This document shows positions 18,408 through 27,548 of a stretch of 64,000 nucleotides of DNA, piece by piece. The notes under the pieces were generated by a model that was given only the letters and a program-made list of their open reading frames with translations, was not told where the DNA came from and made no database searches. Made by a program: the position numbers and the translations under genes. The stretch is from OLB4 sp002050165 (GTDB lineage Bacteria; Bacteroidota; Ignavibacteria; Tepidaquicellales; Tepidaquicellaceae): the NCBI GenBank assembly GCA_030263475.1, contig SZPC01000005.1, positions 114,302-178,301 of the forward strand, given 5' to 3'. Position 1 is the stretch's first letter. Each line of letters starts with the position of its first letter.

Positions 18408-18450
18408 TTTAAATGAACGAAAATGAACCATTTTCAAACAAAATCATAAA

Positions 18451-18479
18451 TTGATTTTCAAACGATATTTAAGTATTTT
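18451..18479 (+). promoter_or_regulatory. Promoter for efp and the acc genes
   Basis: TTGATT (18451-18456), 17-base spacer, TATTTT (18474-18479). The predicted leader is only about 20 bases and has no Shine-Dalgarno sequence. Confidence 0.5.
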
Positions 18480-18505
18480 AACGTTTTTGTAAGCAAAATA
18501 CGTAT

Positions 18506-19069
18506 ATGGCAACTACTTCTGACCTCAAGGTTGGACTTATTATTAATTTTAAAAACGAACTTCACAACGTTATGTTTGTTGAACACCGAACACCTGGCAA
18601 CCTTCGGGCATTTTATCAAGTTAAGATGAGAAATTTAAAAAATGGCAAAACATTTGAACACAGATTCAGATCCGGTGAAGAGATACAAATTGAACGGGTT
18701 GAATCGAAAAGTTTCCAATTTCTATATAAAGACGGCAATGAATTATTTTTTATGGATAACGAGACATACGATCAGGTTAACATCAATGAAGATTTGATAG
18801 GCGAGCAGAGTAATTTCATAAAGGAGGGGCAGGAAGTTCAAATTCAATTCCATAATGGTAACCCGTTGGCCATCGTAATGCCCCCAAATGTTGAGCTAAA
18901 AATTGTTTCAGCTCCACCCGGCGTAAAAGGTAATACAGCTACAAATGCGACTAAACAGGCTGAGGTTGAAACCGGAGCTATTGTCAACGTTCCGATGTTC
19001 ATTAATGACGGTGATATTATCCGGGTTGAAACGCGAACAGGAGCATACATCGAAAGAGTAAAAAACTAA
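18506..19069 (+). CDS. efp: Translation elongation factor P
   Basis: 187 residues, three-domain EF-P (KOW-like N domain, OB domain, C domain with RVETRTGAYIERV). It enters the ribosomal E site and rescues stalling at proline runs. The loop that touches the P-site tRNA reads EHRTPGNLRAF: aligned on PGxxxAF, Asn32 takes the place of the Lys34 that is beta-lysylated in E. coli. Neither lysine nor the rhamnosylated arginine is at the tip; an Arg is two residues later. So the known modification systems would have no target, and this EF-P probably works unmodified or with a different modification. It heads the acc run, 13 bases before accB. Confidence 0.96.
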   Translation: MATTSDLKVGLIINFKNELHNVMFVEHRTPGNLRAFYQVKMRNLKNGKTFEHRFRSGEEIQIERVESKSFQFLYKDGNELFFMDNETYDQVNINEDLIGEQSNFIKEGQEVQIQFHNGNPLAIVMPPNVELKIVSAPPGVKGNTATNATKQAEVETGAIVNVPMFINDGDIIRVETRTGAYIERVKN

Positions 19070-19082
19070 ATTAAAATCCATC

Positions 19083-19583
19083 ATGAAAATGGACTTAAAC
19101 TATATCAAGAAACTTATCAAGATGCTTGATACAAGCACTATTTCAGAGATTGAGATTGAAGAACAGGGAACCAGGTTGCGATTATCAAAACCCAGACCAA
19201 AGTTTACAACACCGTCAAATCCGCTCCCATTTACACCAGTCCCGACCGATAACTCCGGGATAGTGAGTTCACTTACGTTGACTTCCCCACCGGTATCCGA
19301 TTCAGGTGCTGAAACAGAGCAGATACAAAAAAGCCCGGATGATTATTTTGAAGTACGGTCTCCAATGGTGGGTACTTTCTATCGCGCACCTGCCCCTGAT
19401 GCTGATCCCTACGTGAAAATCGGCGATTCCGTATCTTCCGGTACTGTCCTCTGTATCATTGAAGCAATGAAATTAATGAATGAAATTGAGTCGGAAGTAT
19501 CCGGCAAAATTGTAAAAATACTTGTAGAGAATGCACAAGCGGTTGAATACAACCAACCATTGTTCTTAGTTGACAAAACCTGA
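19083..19583 (+). CDS. accB: Biotin carboxyl carrier protein of acetyl-CoA carboxylase
   Basis: 166 residues. An N-terminal helical part (MDLNYIKKLIKMLD) is joined by a Pro/Thr/Ser-rich linker (about 35-85) to a C-terminal biotinyl domain, where EAMKLMNEIE carries the lysine that BirA biotinylates. It carries carboxybiotin between the carboxylase and the transferase. The start codon is 13 bases past efp and accC follows after 34 bases. Confidence 0.97.
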   Translation: MKMDLNYIKKLIKMLDTSTISEIEIEEQGTRLRLSKPRPKFTTPSNPLPFTPVPTDNSGIVSSLTLTSPPVSDSGAETEQIQKSPDDYFEVRSPMVGTFYRAPAPDADPYVKIGDSVSSGTVLCIIEAMKLMNEIESEVSGKIVKILVENAQAVEYNQPLFLVDKT

Positions 19584-19617
19584 CATTTCTCAAACGCAAA
19601 CAATTACATTTCAACAC

Positions 19618-20970
19618 ATGATTAAAAAATTATTAATCGCCAATAGAGGTGAAATAGCGTTAAGAATTATCAGGACATGTAAAGAAATAGGTATTCAAAC
19701 TGTAGCAATTTATTCCGAAGCCGACAAAGATTCTTTACATGTTACATTTGCTGATGAAGCCGTCTGTATTGGACCTGCACCATCTAAGGACAGCTACCTA
19801 AATATTCCGCAAATTATATCCGCAGCTGAAATTACAGGTTCTGATGCAATTCATCCCGGTTATGGTTTTCTTGCTGAAAACGCAAGTTTTGCTGAGATTT
19901 GTAAAGATTCCAACTTAATCTTTATTGGACCAACCGCCGGGATGATTACAGCCATGGGAAACAAGTCATTCGCTAAGGAAACCATGAAAAAAGCCGGAGT
20001 TCCGGTAGTCCCCGGGAGTGACGGTACAGTTGAATCAGTTGAAAGAGCGAAAAAGCTTGCAAAGGAAATTGGCGTACCACTCATGATAAAAGCTTCTGCA
20101 GGGGGGGGAGGAAAAGGAATGAGAATTGTCAGAAACATTAACGATGTTGAACTTGCTTATACAATGGCAAGGAATGAAGCGGAAAGTTCATTTGGTAATT
20201 CTGAAGTATATATGGAAAAATTTATCGAATGCCCGAGACATATTGAAATACAATTACTCGGGGATTCATACGGAAATGTCCTACATCTCGGTGAAAGAGA
20301 TTGCTCAATTCAAAGGCGACATCAGAAATTAATTGAAGAGTCACCTTCTCCATTGGTAACTGATGAATTAAGGAAGGCAATGGGGACTGCTGCGATTAAC
20401 GGCGCAAAATCCGTTAAATATCTAGGTGCAGGAACAATTGAATTTTTGGTTGATAAAAATCTGAACTTTTATTTCATGGAAATGAACACGAGAATTCAGG
20501 TGGAGCATCCAGTTACCGAAGAAGTTACAGGTTATGATCTTATTAAAGAACAAATAAACATTGCAGATGGTGGCAGACTTTCAATGAAGAAGGTAAAATT
20601 TGAGGGTCATTCGATTGAATGCAGAATTAATGCTGAAGATCCAGAGAACAATTTCAGACCGTCACCAGGGACAGTAACCGCTTTTAACGTCCCGGGTGGA
20701 AAAGGCGTAAGGGTTGATACACATTGCTATGCAGGTTATAAAATTCCGACTAATTATGATTCAATGATTGGTAAGTTAATCGTAAAAGCAAATTCGCGGG
20801 AAGAGGCTATACACCGGATGAAACGAGCATTAGATGAATTCGTAATAGAAGGAGTTGCCACGACTATACCGTTTCACCGAATGATGATGGATGAGCCGAG
20901 GTTTATTAAAAATAAATTTGATACGGGATTTATTGAACTACTTGAAAAAGAAAAAAATAATATCAGTTGA
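19618..20970 (+). CDS. accC: Biotin carboxylase subunit of acetyl-CoA carboxylase
   Basis: 450 residues from the ATG at 19618, which gives MIKKLLIANRGEIALRII, the family's start; an earlier in-frame codon would overlap accB. ATP-grasp enzyme that carboxylates biotin on AccB. Motifs: HPGYGFLAEN, the glycine loop KASAGGGGKGMR, RDCSIQRRHQK, EMNTRIQVEHPVTE with the catalytic Glu and Arg, and RPSPG. AccA and AccD are not in the window. The next start codon overlaps its stop (TTGA). Confidence 0.98.
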   Translation: MIKKLLIANRGEIALRIIRTCKEIGIQTVAIYSEADKDSLHVTFADEAVCIGPAPSKDSYLNIPQIISAAEITGSDAIHPGYGFLAENASFAEICKDSNLIFIGPTAGMITAMGNKSFAKETMKKAGVPVVPGSDGTVESVERAKKLAKEIGVPLMIKASAGGGGKGMRIVRNINDVELAYTMARNEAESSFGNSEVYMEKFIECPRHIEIQLLGDSYGNVLHLGERDCSIQRRHQKLIEESPSPLVTDELRKAMGTAAINGAKSVKYLGAGTIEFLVDKNLNFYFMEMNTRIQVEHPVTEEVTGYDLIKEQINIADGGRLSMKKVKFEGHSIECRINAEDPENNFRPSPGTVTAFNVPGGKGVRVDTHCYAGYKIPTNYDSMIGKLIVKANSREEAIHRMKRALDEFVIEGVATTIPFHRMMMDEPRFIKNKFDTGFIELLEKEKNNIS

Positions 20971-21479
20971 GATTTCTATTGTTAATATCGGTACTGATTT
21001 TAGTGTTTTACAATATTGCCGGTGCGTTTCAGGACTCGAACAAAAAGCTTCAAGATTCTGTCAAACCCGACAAACAACTGATGATTGATACGGGACAAAA
21101 AGTTCCGGTCGAATTACCTGACTCCGGTAAACAATTGATCCCTGAAGTTGATACAGCGGTTTTAATCGTTGAACAGGATAAAAGCACATTGACTAACTCT
21201 GAATTGTTCATTTATATTTTATTGTCTGTTGGTGGATTGGCGTTGTTTTTTTTCATTTTCGTTCATACGTTATTCCGGACATTTCATAAATCGAGGTCAA
21301 CACGGCAATCATTAATTTTAAGCTGGAATTTATTTTTCCTCGTATCATTAATATGGATCTTTATTATATGGGGAATCGTTGCCAACTTCTGGACAGTTAC
21401 TTCATTTTTTATCGTAATGATTTTCTTAATCCTTGTAAGTCTAACAATGTTAATCATTGCTATAAAGACAAGAAATTGA
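20967..21479 (+). CDS. Small membrane protein of unknown function
   Basis: 170 residues beginning at a TTG that overlaps the accC stop (TTGA). A signal-like hydrophobic N terminus (to about 20) is followed by a polar, probably periplasmic stretch rich in Gln, Asp and Lys (20-72), then three membrane helices (about 76-98, 112-136, 142-166). No family is recognised. Coupling to accC suggests coexpression with fatty-acid synthesis genes, but that does not show function. The overlap plus hydrophobic start make this a real gene despite the unusual start codon. Confidence 0.6.
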   Translation: MRFLLLISVLILVFYNIAGAFQDSNKKLQDSVKPDKQLMIDTGQKVPVELPDSGKQLIPEVDTAVLIVEQDKSTLTNSELFIYILLSVGGLALFFFIFVHTLFRTFHKSRSTRQSLILSWNLFFLVSLIWIFIIWGIVANFWTVTSFFIVMIFLILVSLTMLIIAIKTRN

Positions 21480-21540
21480 GTGATTTTAATTTTAAATCTT
21501 TTATATTTTAGTTTATTTCCGAAACAAATCATACTCTCAA

Positions 21541-22338
21541 ATGAAAAAATTTTACGCGTTAATCTTAGGGGCTTCAAGCGGTTTCGGTAAAGCCATTTCA
21601 TTAACATTAGCTAAGGATGGAGTTAACATAATTGGGGTACACTTAGACAGGGCTTCGACAATGCCGGAAGTTAAGAAATTAATTTCGGATATTGAATCCA
21701 GCGGCGTCGAAGCACATTTTTTCAATACCAATGCAGCAGACGAGGAAAAACGTACTTCTATCATAGACTCAATTTCAGAAATCTTCAAAACTTCAGGAGG
21801 TAACAGCACAATTAAAGTTATGGTTCACTCTCTTGCATTTGGTACTTTGAGAAATTTTATTGATGAGAAACCGGAAAACCAAATCACAAAGAAACAACTT
21901 GACATGACCATAGATGTTATGGCTAACAGTTTGGTTTACTGGTCGCAGGATCTTATACGGGCTGGACTAGTGACAACCGGAGGTAAAATATACAGCATGA
22001 CTTCATCAGGCGGTGCGAGAGTAATTGAGTATTATGGCGCAGTTTCAGCCGCAAAAGCGTGCCTTGAATCTCATACAAGGCAACTAGCAATGGAGCTCGG
22101 GAAAATGGGTATCGCAGTTAATGCTATAAAAGCCGGAGTTACTGATACACCAGCATTGAGAAAAATTCCTAATGCGGATAAAATTATCGCAAATGCATTG
22201 CAGCGAAACCCGCATGGAAAATTAACTGATCCACAATATATAGCGGATTTCATTCTCGATAACTATAAACGAGATTCCGGTTGGTTAACCGGTAATATAT
22301 TTAATCTCGACGGCGGCGAGAGCGTGGTTGAACTTTAA
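21541..22338 (+). CDS. FabL/FabI-like enoyl-ACP reductase (short-chain dehydrogenase)
   Basis: 265 residues. The N-terminal LGASSGFGKA binds NAD(P)H. The active site reads EYYGAVSAAKACLE, which has Tyr-x6-Lys, the spacing of enoyl-ACP reductases (FabI, FabL, InhA), not the Tyr-x3-Lys of ordinary SDRs. VHSLAFG resembles the FabI segment, while GVTDTPALRKIPN and the C terminus resemble B. subtilis FabL. Probable role: last reduction of each fatty-acid elongation cycle, which fits its place after accB-accC. Exact subtype is open, hence no symbol. Confidence 0.8.
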   Translation: MKKFYALILGASSGFGKAISLTLAKDGVNIIGVHLDRASTMPEVKKLISDIESSGVEAHFFNTNAADEEKRTSIIDSISEIFKTSGGNSTIKVMVHSLAFGTLRNFIDEKPENQITKKQLDMTIDVMANSLVYWSQDLIRAGLVTTGGKIYSMTSSGGARVIEYYGAVSAAKACLESHTRQLAMELGKMGIAVNAIKAGVTDTPALRKIPNADKIIANALQRNPHGKLTDPQYIADFILDNYKRDSGWLTGNIFNLDGGESVVEL

Positions 22339-22358
22339 AATTACGGAGACAAAATTTA

Positions 22359-25300
22359 ATGTCGCAATTGCACTTTAGCGATTCTGTTGGTTCCAATATA
22401 TCTAAACTATCTTTAACTGAGGAAGATAAAGGCAGTCTTGAGTTAAAGACTCAGGAGTTCATGCCAACCATTTTAATCGGATTAGGTGGCACCGGAAAGG
22501 AAGTTTTACTTAGGCTGCGCCGACTCTTTGTCGAAAAATATGGATCGCTTTCCGACTTCCCTATCCTATCCTATTTATATATTGACACAGATAATGCGCC
22601 ATCTGAGGAAAGCGGAATCGCAAGAGAACGGGACTTGTTAATAAATGAAATTGACTTTCAACCTGCAGAAAAAATCTTTAATCCGGTAAACCCGTCTGAT
22701 TATATCCAAAAGATTCATGATATTCCTGATATAAAACGCTGGCTTAATACAACCGGAGAAATCGGAAAACTAGGAACAATGAATACCGGCGCAGGGCAAA
22801 TCCGTCCGGCAGCCCGCCTTGCTCTATTTCATAATTATGAGGAAATTGTTAATAAAATCTCATCGGCTAAATCGAGGATTACGGATTCGAGATCAATCAA
22901 CATTGTTAAAGACAAACACCGGATCAAAAACGTCAATACGGATAAAATCAATGTTTACGTTGTAACTTCAATTAGCGGAGGAACCGGTTCCGGGATGTTT
23001 ATTGATATGGGATTTATCCTTCGAAATATTTTCAGTAATAATGCAATCTCGTCCTGCTATATAGTACTTCCGAAAATCTATCAGGGCTACGGTAAAGAAA
23101 GGGTATATGCAAACGCTTACGCTGCTGCAAAAGAACTTGAGCATTACAACCTGAAAAATAACTTCACTGTTAGTTGGAAGAAAAATACACCATTGGCCTT
23201 TCAGCCGGGAGTTTACGACGATGTTTATTTAATAGACGGTGAAAATGTTAAAAATCTTTCACTCTCTGATTTAAGTAACCGTGACATTTACAAAATGCTT
23301 GCTGATTCTATTTTTCAGGACTTTGCAAATTCAGATTTTGCAAATTACAAACGCGGTGTTCGTGTTAATCTTGTACAATATAAACAGAGATTGTATCCTG
23401 ATGATAACTCATTAGCTGAAAATACTTTTTCCCGTAAATATTCAACTCTGGGTCAATCAACTATCTCTATCCCGGTTGACAGAATTACACTAGCTTGTTC
23501 ATATAAACTTTGTGAAGATATTATCAATTACTATTTAAGTAATGTAGAAGGTTCTCAAAGTGACATTGATAATTATTTAATGAAAGAATTCCTGCCGTCT
23601 CTAGGACTGTTGGAGTCTAACAGTAAACATCAGTTACTTGATTCACTTTACAAATCCGGTGAAAATTCTTCTATTCAATCTTCAATCAAATCTTTTCTGT
23701 TAAATTTACAGAATGAATTGGTCTCCGGGAAACGTGGTGATAAATGGGCTTCGTTTGTCTTCAGTGAAAAGAGCAGGTTCGATACTAACTTCAAAGACGA
23801 TAATGATATTCAAAGGCAAGGAATGTTTTATTCGCAAATATACGATAATCGTTCAAACATCCTGCGCAACATTGTCGGTGAGAGAGTTTCAACATCAAAT
23901 GGAAATCTTGAGAGGCAAATCAATTCACTGATTAACGACTCAACCAGAGGAGTATTTTATGCACTTAGCCTGCTAAGACGATTTCAATTCATCCTGCAAA
24001 ATGAAAACTTCCATTACATACCGCAGTTTGAAAAAGACATTAAAGACTTGCAAGCAAGGGTAACAAGACTGGAATCGGAAATAAAAAGCAGACTACAGGA
24101 CCTTAAAGAGGATGAATCAAGGTCAAAGTTAAATGTAATGCGGAAGACGGCAATGACAGGTACGTTGGATAAACTAATAAAGTCACTTGATGAATACTAC
24201 AACTCACTCATTAAGCTCAGGTCACGATATTTCGCCAAAGAAGTCAGCCAAAGGATTCTAAACCTGATTGAAGAAAAAACAAAAAGCGAAAACGGAAAAG
24301 TAAAATCAACCGGATTAATAAATGACCTTGATAAATTAACGGGTAACCTTGGATTACTTAAAGAGAATTTTAACAAGAAATACCAATACTTCATTCAAAA
24401 GCAAGAGAGCAGTTTTAATTTGCTCGTATATGAACCGGATGATGTTAAGAATGAATATTACATTAGATATATCGGGACAGGTCAAAGGGCGAACGATAAC
24501 ATTAAAGACCTTGCATACAAATTATTGAAAGAGCTTGGCGCCTCTGATGTTACCGATATTATAAATATTCTTAAAGACAGCGATGCTTCTGCGGTAGAGA
24601 AAAAAATGGTTTCATTTGCCAAACAAGTATTCAGTTCAATACGGGAAGATTACAGCGTTACTGATATTCTTTTCGAGAAAGATGCAATTCGTAGCGAATC
24701 AAAAATTCGTGGAATGATACAACAAGCGTACCCATGGTTAAGAATTAAAGAAACTCCCGGAAGCTTTTCTCTTGACGAATCCGCAAAGAAATTCTACATC
24801 GGGGTCAAAACAAATTCACCCTCTTTTAAAAAATTTCAATCGCTTATCTATTCAATAACCGGTCATGGTGTTGAATTTAAGGACTCAGCTGATAATACAT
24901 CTATTACGTTTTATTCTGAGTGGGCAGGATTCCCACTATTTTACTCTTATACCATCTCTGAAGAAATGAAGGGCTTCTACAAACAGCTTTCCAATAATAT
25001 GAATATTGATTTGCATAACGACAAGAACTATTTCATTTTTAACGACATTATACCTTTAACTGCAGAAGAACGAAGGCGACTTGACGAAGCTCACAGAGCC
25101 TACTTAACCGGTTTAATTTTTGGGGTCTTTGAAATTGTAACAGACTTTGACAATGAAACAGGAGAGACGAAATCAGTTTACAAATACACATACCAGGAAG
25201 GTATTACCGTTAGACGAACAGAGCAATTGGGGATTGAATCGCGGTTAATAAATAAACTTTTTGAAGAGCAAGGACGCGAAGCTTTAAGATACAGGATTCA

Positions 25301-25757
25301 GGAAGAAGCTAATAAAATTCAGGATAAGCTAATCAGCGAAGGAAAACTCGCTGAAATTCTGGTAATGCTCGAATATTACTACGAAAACATTTATAAATTG
25401 CAGGAGATAGAAGTTGCTGGTGGTGCAAAAACAAAACTTGATACTTACGAATACAGGATTACCCGACAGCTTGCAACCGAACTGGAGAATAAAATCCCTC
25501 CCTCAGAAAAACAAAACTTTGTACAAAGGGTTAATGTGCTGAAGAATAATCTGGATGATTTTTCTACTTTATGCGGTGATGGTATGAAACGGGTAATCCT
25601 TATCGGGAACATAATGGATAAGTCTAAACCTCTAAAAAAAGATTCAGGCAATAAAATATCAGTAGATAAATTAAAAGATCTTAAAGCAGCGCTTGATATC
25701 GGATTAATTTCAAGTGATGAGTATGAATCTGCGAAACAGAAATTCCTTGATAACTAA
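22359..25757 (+). CDS. Large tubulin/FtsZ-like protein with C-terminal SHOCT-like segment
   Basis: 1132 residues. The N-terminal part has the tubulin-superfamily nucleotide fold: ILIGLGGTGKEVLLRLRR (about 35-52) followed by YLYIDTD, and the phosphate loop TSISGGTGSGMFIDMG (about 203-218), the counterpart of the FtsZ/tubulin GGGTGTG. This matches the Tubulin_2-type (tubulin-like) family. The middle (about 550-690) is helical and coiled-coil prone. The last 35 residues, VDKLKDLKAALDIGLISSDEYESAKQKFL, look like a SHOCT domain, a short oligomerisation or targeting module. No membrane helix. GGAG precedes the ATG and the gap to the reductase is 20 bases. Known large FtsZ-like families are suspected of membrane remodelling; the job here is unknown. 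Confidence 0.85.
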   Translation: MSQLHFSDSVGSNISKLSLTEEDKGSLELKTQEFMPTILIGLGGTGKEVLLRLRRLFVEKYGSLSDFPILSYLYIDTDNAPSEESGIARERDLLINEIDFQPAEKIFNPVNPSDYIQKIHDIPDIKRWLNTTGEIGKLGTMNTGAGQIRPAARLALFHNYEEIVNKISSAKSRITDSRSINIVKDKHRIKNVNTDKINVYVVTSISGGTGSGMFIDMGFILRNIFSNNAISSCYIVLPKIYQGYGKERVYANAYAAAKELEHYNLKNNFTVSWKKNTPLAFQPGVYDDVYLIDGENVKNLSLSDLSNRDIYKMLADSIFQDFANSDFANYKRGVRVNLVQYKQRLYPDDNSLAENTFSRKYSTLGQSTISIPVDRITLACSYKLCEDIINYYLSNVEGSQSDIDNYLMKEFLPSLGLLESNSKHQLLDSLYKSGENSSIQSSIKSFLLNLQNELVSGKRGDKWASFVFSEKSRFDTNFKDDNDIQRQGMFYSQIYDNRSNILRNIVGERVSTSNGNLERQINSLINDSTRGVFYALSLLRRFQFILQNENFHYIPQFEKDIKDLQARVTRLESEIKSRLQDLKEDESRSKLNVMRKTAMTGTLDKLIKSLDEYYNSLIKLRSRYFAKEVSQRILNLIEEKTKSENGKVKSTGLINDLDKLTGNLGLLKENFNKKYQYFIQKQESSFNLLVYEPDDVKNEYYIRYIGTGQRANDNIKDLAYKLLKELGASDVTDIINILKDSDASAVEKKMVSFAKQVFSSIREDYSVTDILFEKDAIRSESKIRGMIQQAYPWLRIKETPGSFSLDESAKKFYIGVKTNSPSFKKFQSLIYSITGHGVEFKDSADNTSITFYSEWAGFPLFYSYTISEEMKGFYKQLSNNMNIDLHNDKNYFIFNDIIPLTAEERRRLDEAHRAYLTGLIFGVFEIVTDFDNETGETKSVYKYTYQEGITVRRTEQLGIESRLINKLFEEQGREALRYRIQEEANKIQDKLISEGKLAEILVMLEYYYENIYKLQEIEVAGGAKTKLDTYEYRITRQLATELENKIPPSEKQNFVQRVNVLKNNLDDFSTLCGDGMKRVILIGNIMDKSKPLKKDSGNKISVDKLKDLKAALDIGLISSDEYESAKQKFLDN

Positions 25758-25779
25758 AACCATAAATCGGAAAAATTAA

Positions 25780-26070
25780 ATGCCAACATACGACTATAGA
25801 TGTGAGAACTGCGGGCACAAAATGGAAGCCTTTCAGCCAATTAAAGACGATCCATTAACTCTCTGCCCAAACTGTAATACAAATTCATTAAAGAGAATTA
25901 TTGGCGCAGGCGCAGGATTAATTTTTAAAGGGTCAGGATTTTATCTGACAGATTACAAAAACACCACCCAAAAGGAAACTTCGAAAAATACGAAAAGTAC
26001 ATCTAAAAAATCCGATGCTGATAAAAGTTCTGCAAAGAATTCCGATTCATCTACATCAACGGATAATTAG
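25780..26070 (+). CDS. FmdB-family zinc-ribbon protein
   Basis: 96 residues. MPTYDYRCENCGHKME and CPNCNTNSLKR supply two CxxC pairs that form one zinc ribbon, the FmdB/CxxC regulatory-protein type; GSGFYLTDYK follows as in most members. The last 30 residues are a Ser/Lys/Asp-rich tail. These proteins are widespread but have no settled function. It is last in the plus-strand run and its stop overlaps the convergent lptB by four bases. Confidence 0.9.
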   Translation: MPTYDYRCENCGHKMEAFQPIKDDPLTLCPNCNTNSLKRIIGAGAGLIFKGSGFYLTDYKNTTQKETSKNTKSTSKKSDADKSSAKNSDSSTSTDN

Positions 26071-26825
26071 AAACTGTTTATTTTTTTATCCACATTAAAC
26101 CTTTCCATACTGAAATTTTCACCGAGGTAAAGTTTCCTTACCAATTCATCATTTGCAAGTTCATCAGCCGTACCTGACTTGAAAATGCGTCCCTCAATTA
26201 AAATATAAGCGCGGTCAACGATTGACAAGGTTTCGTGTACATTGTGGTCTGTAATCAGAATTCCGATATTCTTTTGCTTTAACCCCGCCACTATCCGCAT
26301 AATGTCCTCTGATGCAATGGGGTCTATTCCAGCAAACGGTTCATCGAGCAAGATAAACGAAGGGTCGGATGCTAATGCCCTTGCAATTTCAGTACGCCTC
26401 CTTTCACCCCCCGACAATACGTAACCAAGCGAATCTCTGATTTTGTTTATACCAAACTCTTTCATCAGGTCTTCACACTTTTCTTCGATTGCTTCCTTTG
26501 TTAATCCCATAAATTGCAATACTGCCTTGATATTATTTTCAACAGTTAGTTTTCTGAATACTGAAGCTTCTTGTGGTAAATAACCAATACCAAGACGAGA
26601 TCGTTTATACATAGGCATTTTAGTTATCCGGTCACCGTCTAAGTAAATCTCGCCTTCCTGTGGGAAAATCATACCGCAAATCATATAAAAAGTAGTAGTT
26701 TTTCCTGCACCGTTTGGACCAAGCAAACCAACTATTTCGCCTTTATCAAGATAAAGCGAAACATTATTGACAACTGTTTTATCTTTATATGACTTTTTTA
26801 AGTTGGATGCTTCTAGTTTAGACAT
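26067..26825 (-). CDS. lptB: LPS export ABC transporter ATP-binding protein
   Basis: 252 residues. Walker A GPNGAGKTTTFYMICG, Q-loop GYLPQEASVFRKL, signature LSGGERRRTEIARAL, Walker B FILLDEPFAGIDP and switch His in ITDHNVHETL are all present; FAGIDP and the NVHETL segment are typical of LptB. It drives LPS extraction from the inner membrane with LptF, LptG and LptC. Those partners are not in the window. It ends a tight run that begins with the GWxTD gene; pdxJ is one base upstream. Confidence 0.95.
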   Translation of the reverse strand: MSKLEASNLKKSYKDKTVVNNVSLYLDKGEIVGLLGPNGAGKTTTFYMICGMIFPQEGEIYLDGDRITKMPMYKRSRLGIGYLPQEASVFRKLTVENNIKAVLQFMGLTKEAIEEKCEDLMKEFGINKIRDSLGYVLSGGERRRTEIARALASDPSFILLDEPFAGIDPIASEDIMRIVAGLKQKNIGILITDHNVHETLSIVDRAYILIEGRIFKSGTADELANDELVRKLYLGENFSMERFNVDKKINSF

Positions 26826-26826
26826 A

Positions 26827-27546
26827 CTATCGGTAATTATTCAGAATATTAACCATCTCTCTGACAGCACTATCTAAACCAACGAAAACTGCACGGGAAA
26901 TAACTGCGTGTCCGATGCTAACCTCTTCAATTTCAGGAATATTCAGAACAGGCTTTATATTATTGTAATTCAAGCCGTGACCTGCAGTAACAACTAACCC
27001 CATTTCTGCAGCAAGCCTGGATATTGCCCCTATTTTCGTCAACTCTTTTAAAATTTCCTCTTTATCGAATGTATTCGCATACGTTCCGGTGTGAATTTCT
27101 ACAATATCAGCTCCGAGTTCAACCGACTTATCAAGCATCTCCGGCAACGGATCAATAAACAGGCTTACCTTAATCCCGTTGCTTTTAAGTTTTTTTACAG
27201 CTTCACTTAAAGCTTTAGTATTTGAATTCAGATTTAAACCTCCTTCTGTTGTAAGCTCCTGTCTTTTCTCAGGCACAAGGGTTACAGTCTCCGGTTTTGT
27301 TTTAATTGCTATTGATATCATCTCATCCGTTGCAGCCATTTCAAGATTAAACTTTGATTGGACAATATCTTTAAGTATTGCCACATCGCGGTCATTGATA
27401 TGCCTTCTGTCTTCCCGAAGGTGACAAACTATACCTTCAGCTCCCGCAATTTCGCAAATACCGGCTGCAATTACAGGGTCCGGTTCTGCACCACCACGGG
27501 CTTGCCTTATAGTTGCAATATGGTCAATGTTTATTGCTAATTTCAT
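26827..27546 (-). CDS. pdxJ: Pyridoxine 5'-phosphate synthase
   Basis: 239 residues, usual length. It condenses 1-deoxyxylulose-5-phosphate with 3-amino-2-oxopropyl phosphate to form vitamin B6 phosphate. Motifs: LAINIDHIATIRQARGG at the N terminus, CHLREDRRHI, SLFIDP, VEIHTGTYA and AGHGLNYNN. It has a two-base gap to the CPBP gene and a one-base gap to lptB, so it is expressed with envelope genes to which it has no obvious link. Confidence 0.97.
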   Translation of the reverse strand: MKLAINIDHIATIRQARGGAEPDPVIAAGICEIAGAEGIVCHLREDRRHINDRDVAILKDIVQSKFNLEMAATDEMISIAIKTKPETVTLVPEKRQELTTEGGLNLNSNTKALSEAVKKLKSNGIKVSLFIDPLPEMLDKSVELGADIVEIHTGTYANTFDKEEILKELTKIGAISRLAAEMGLVVTAGHGLNYNNIKPVLNIPEIEEVSIGHAVISRAVFVGLDSAVREMVNILNNYR

Positions 27547-27548
27547 GA

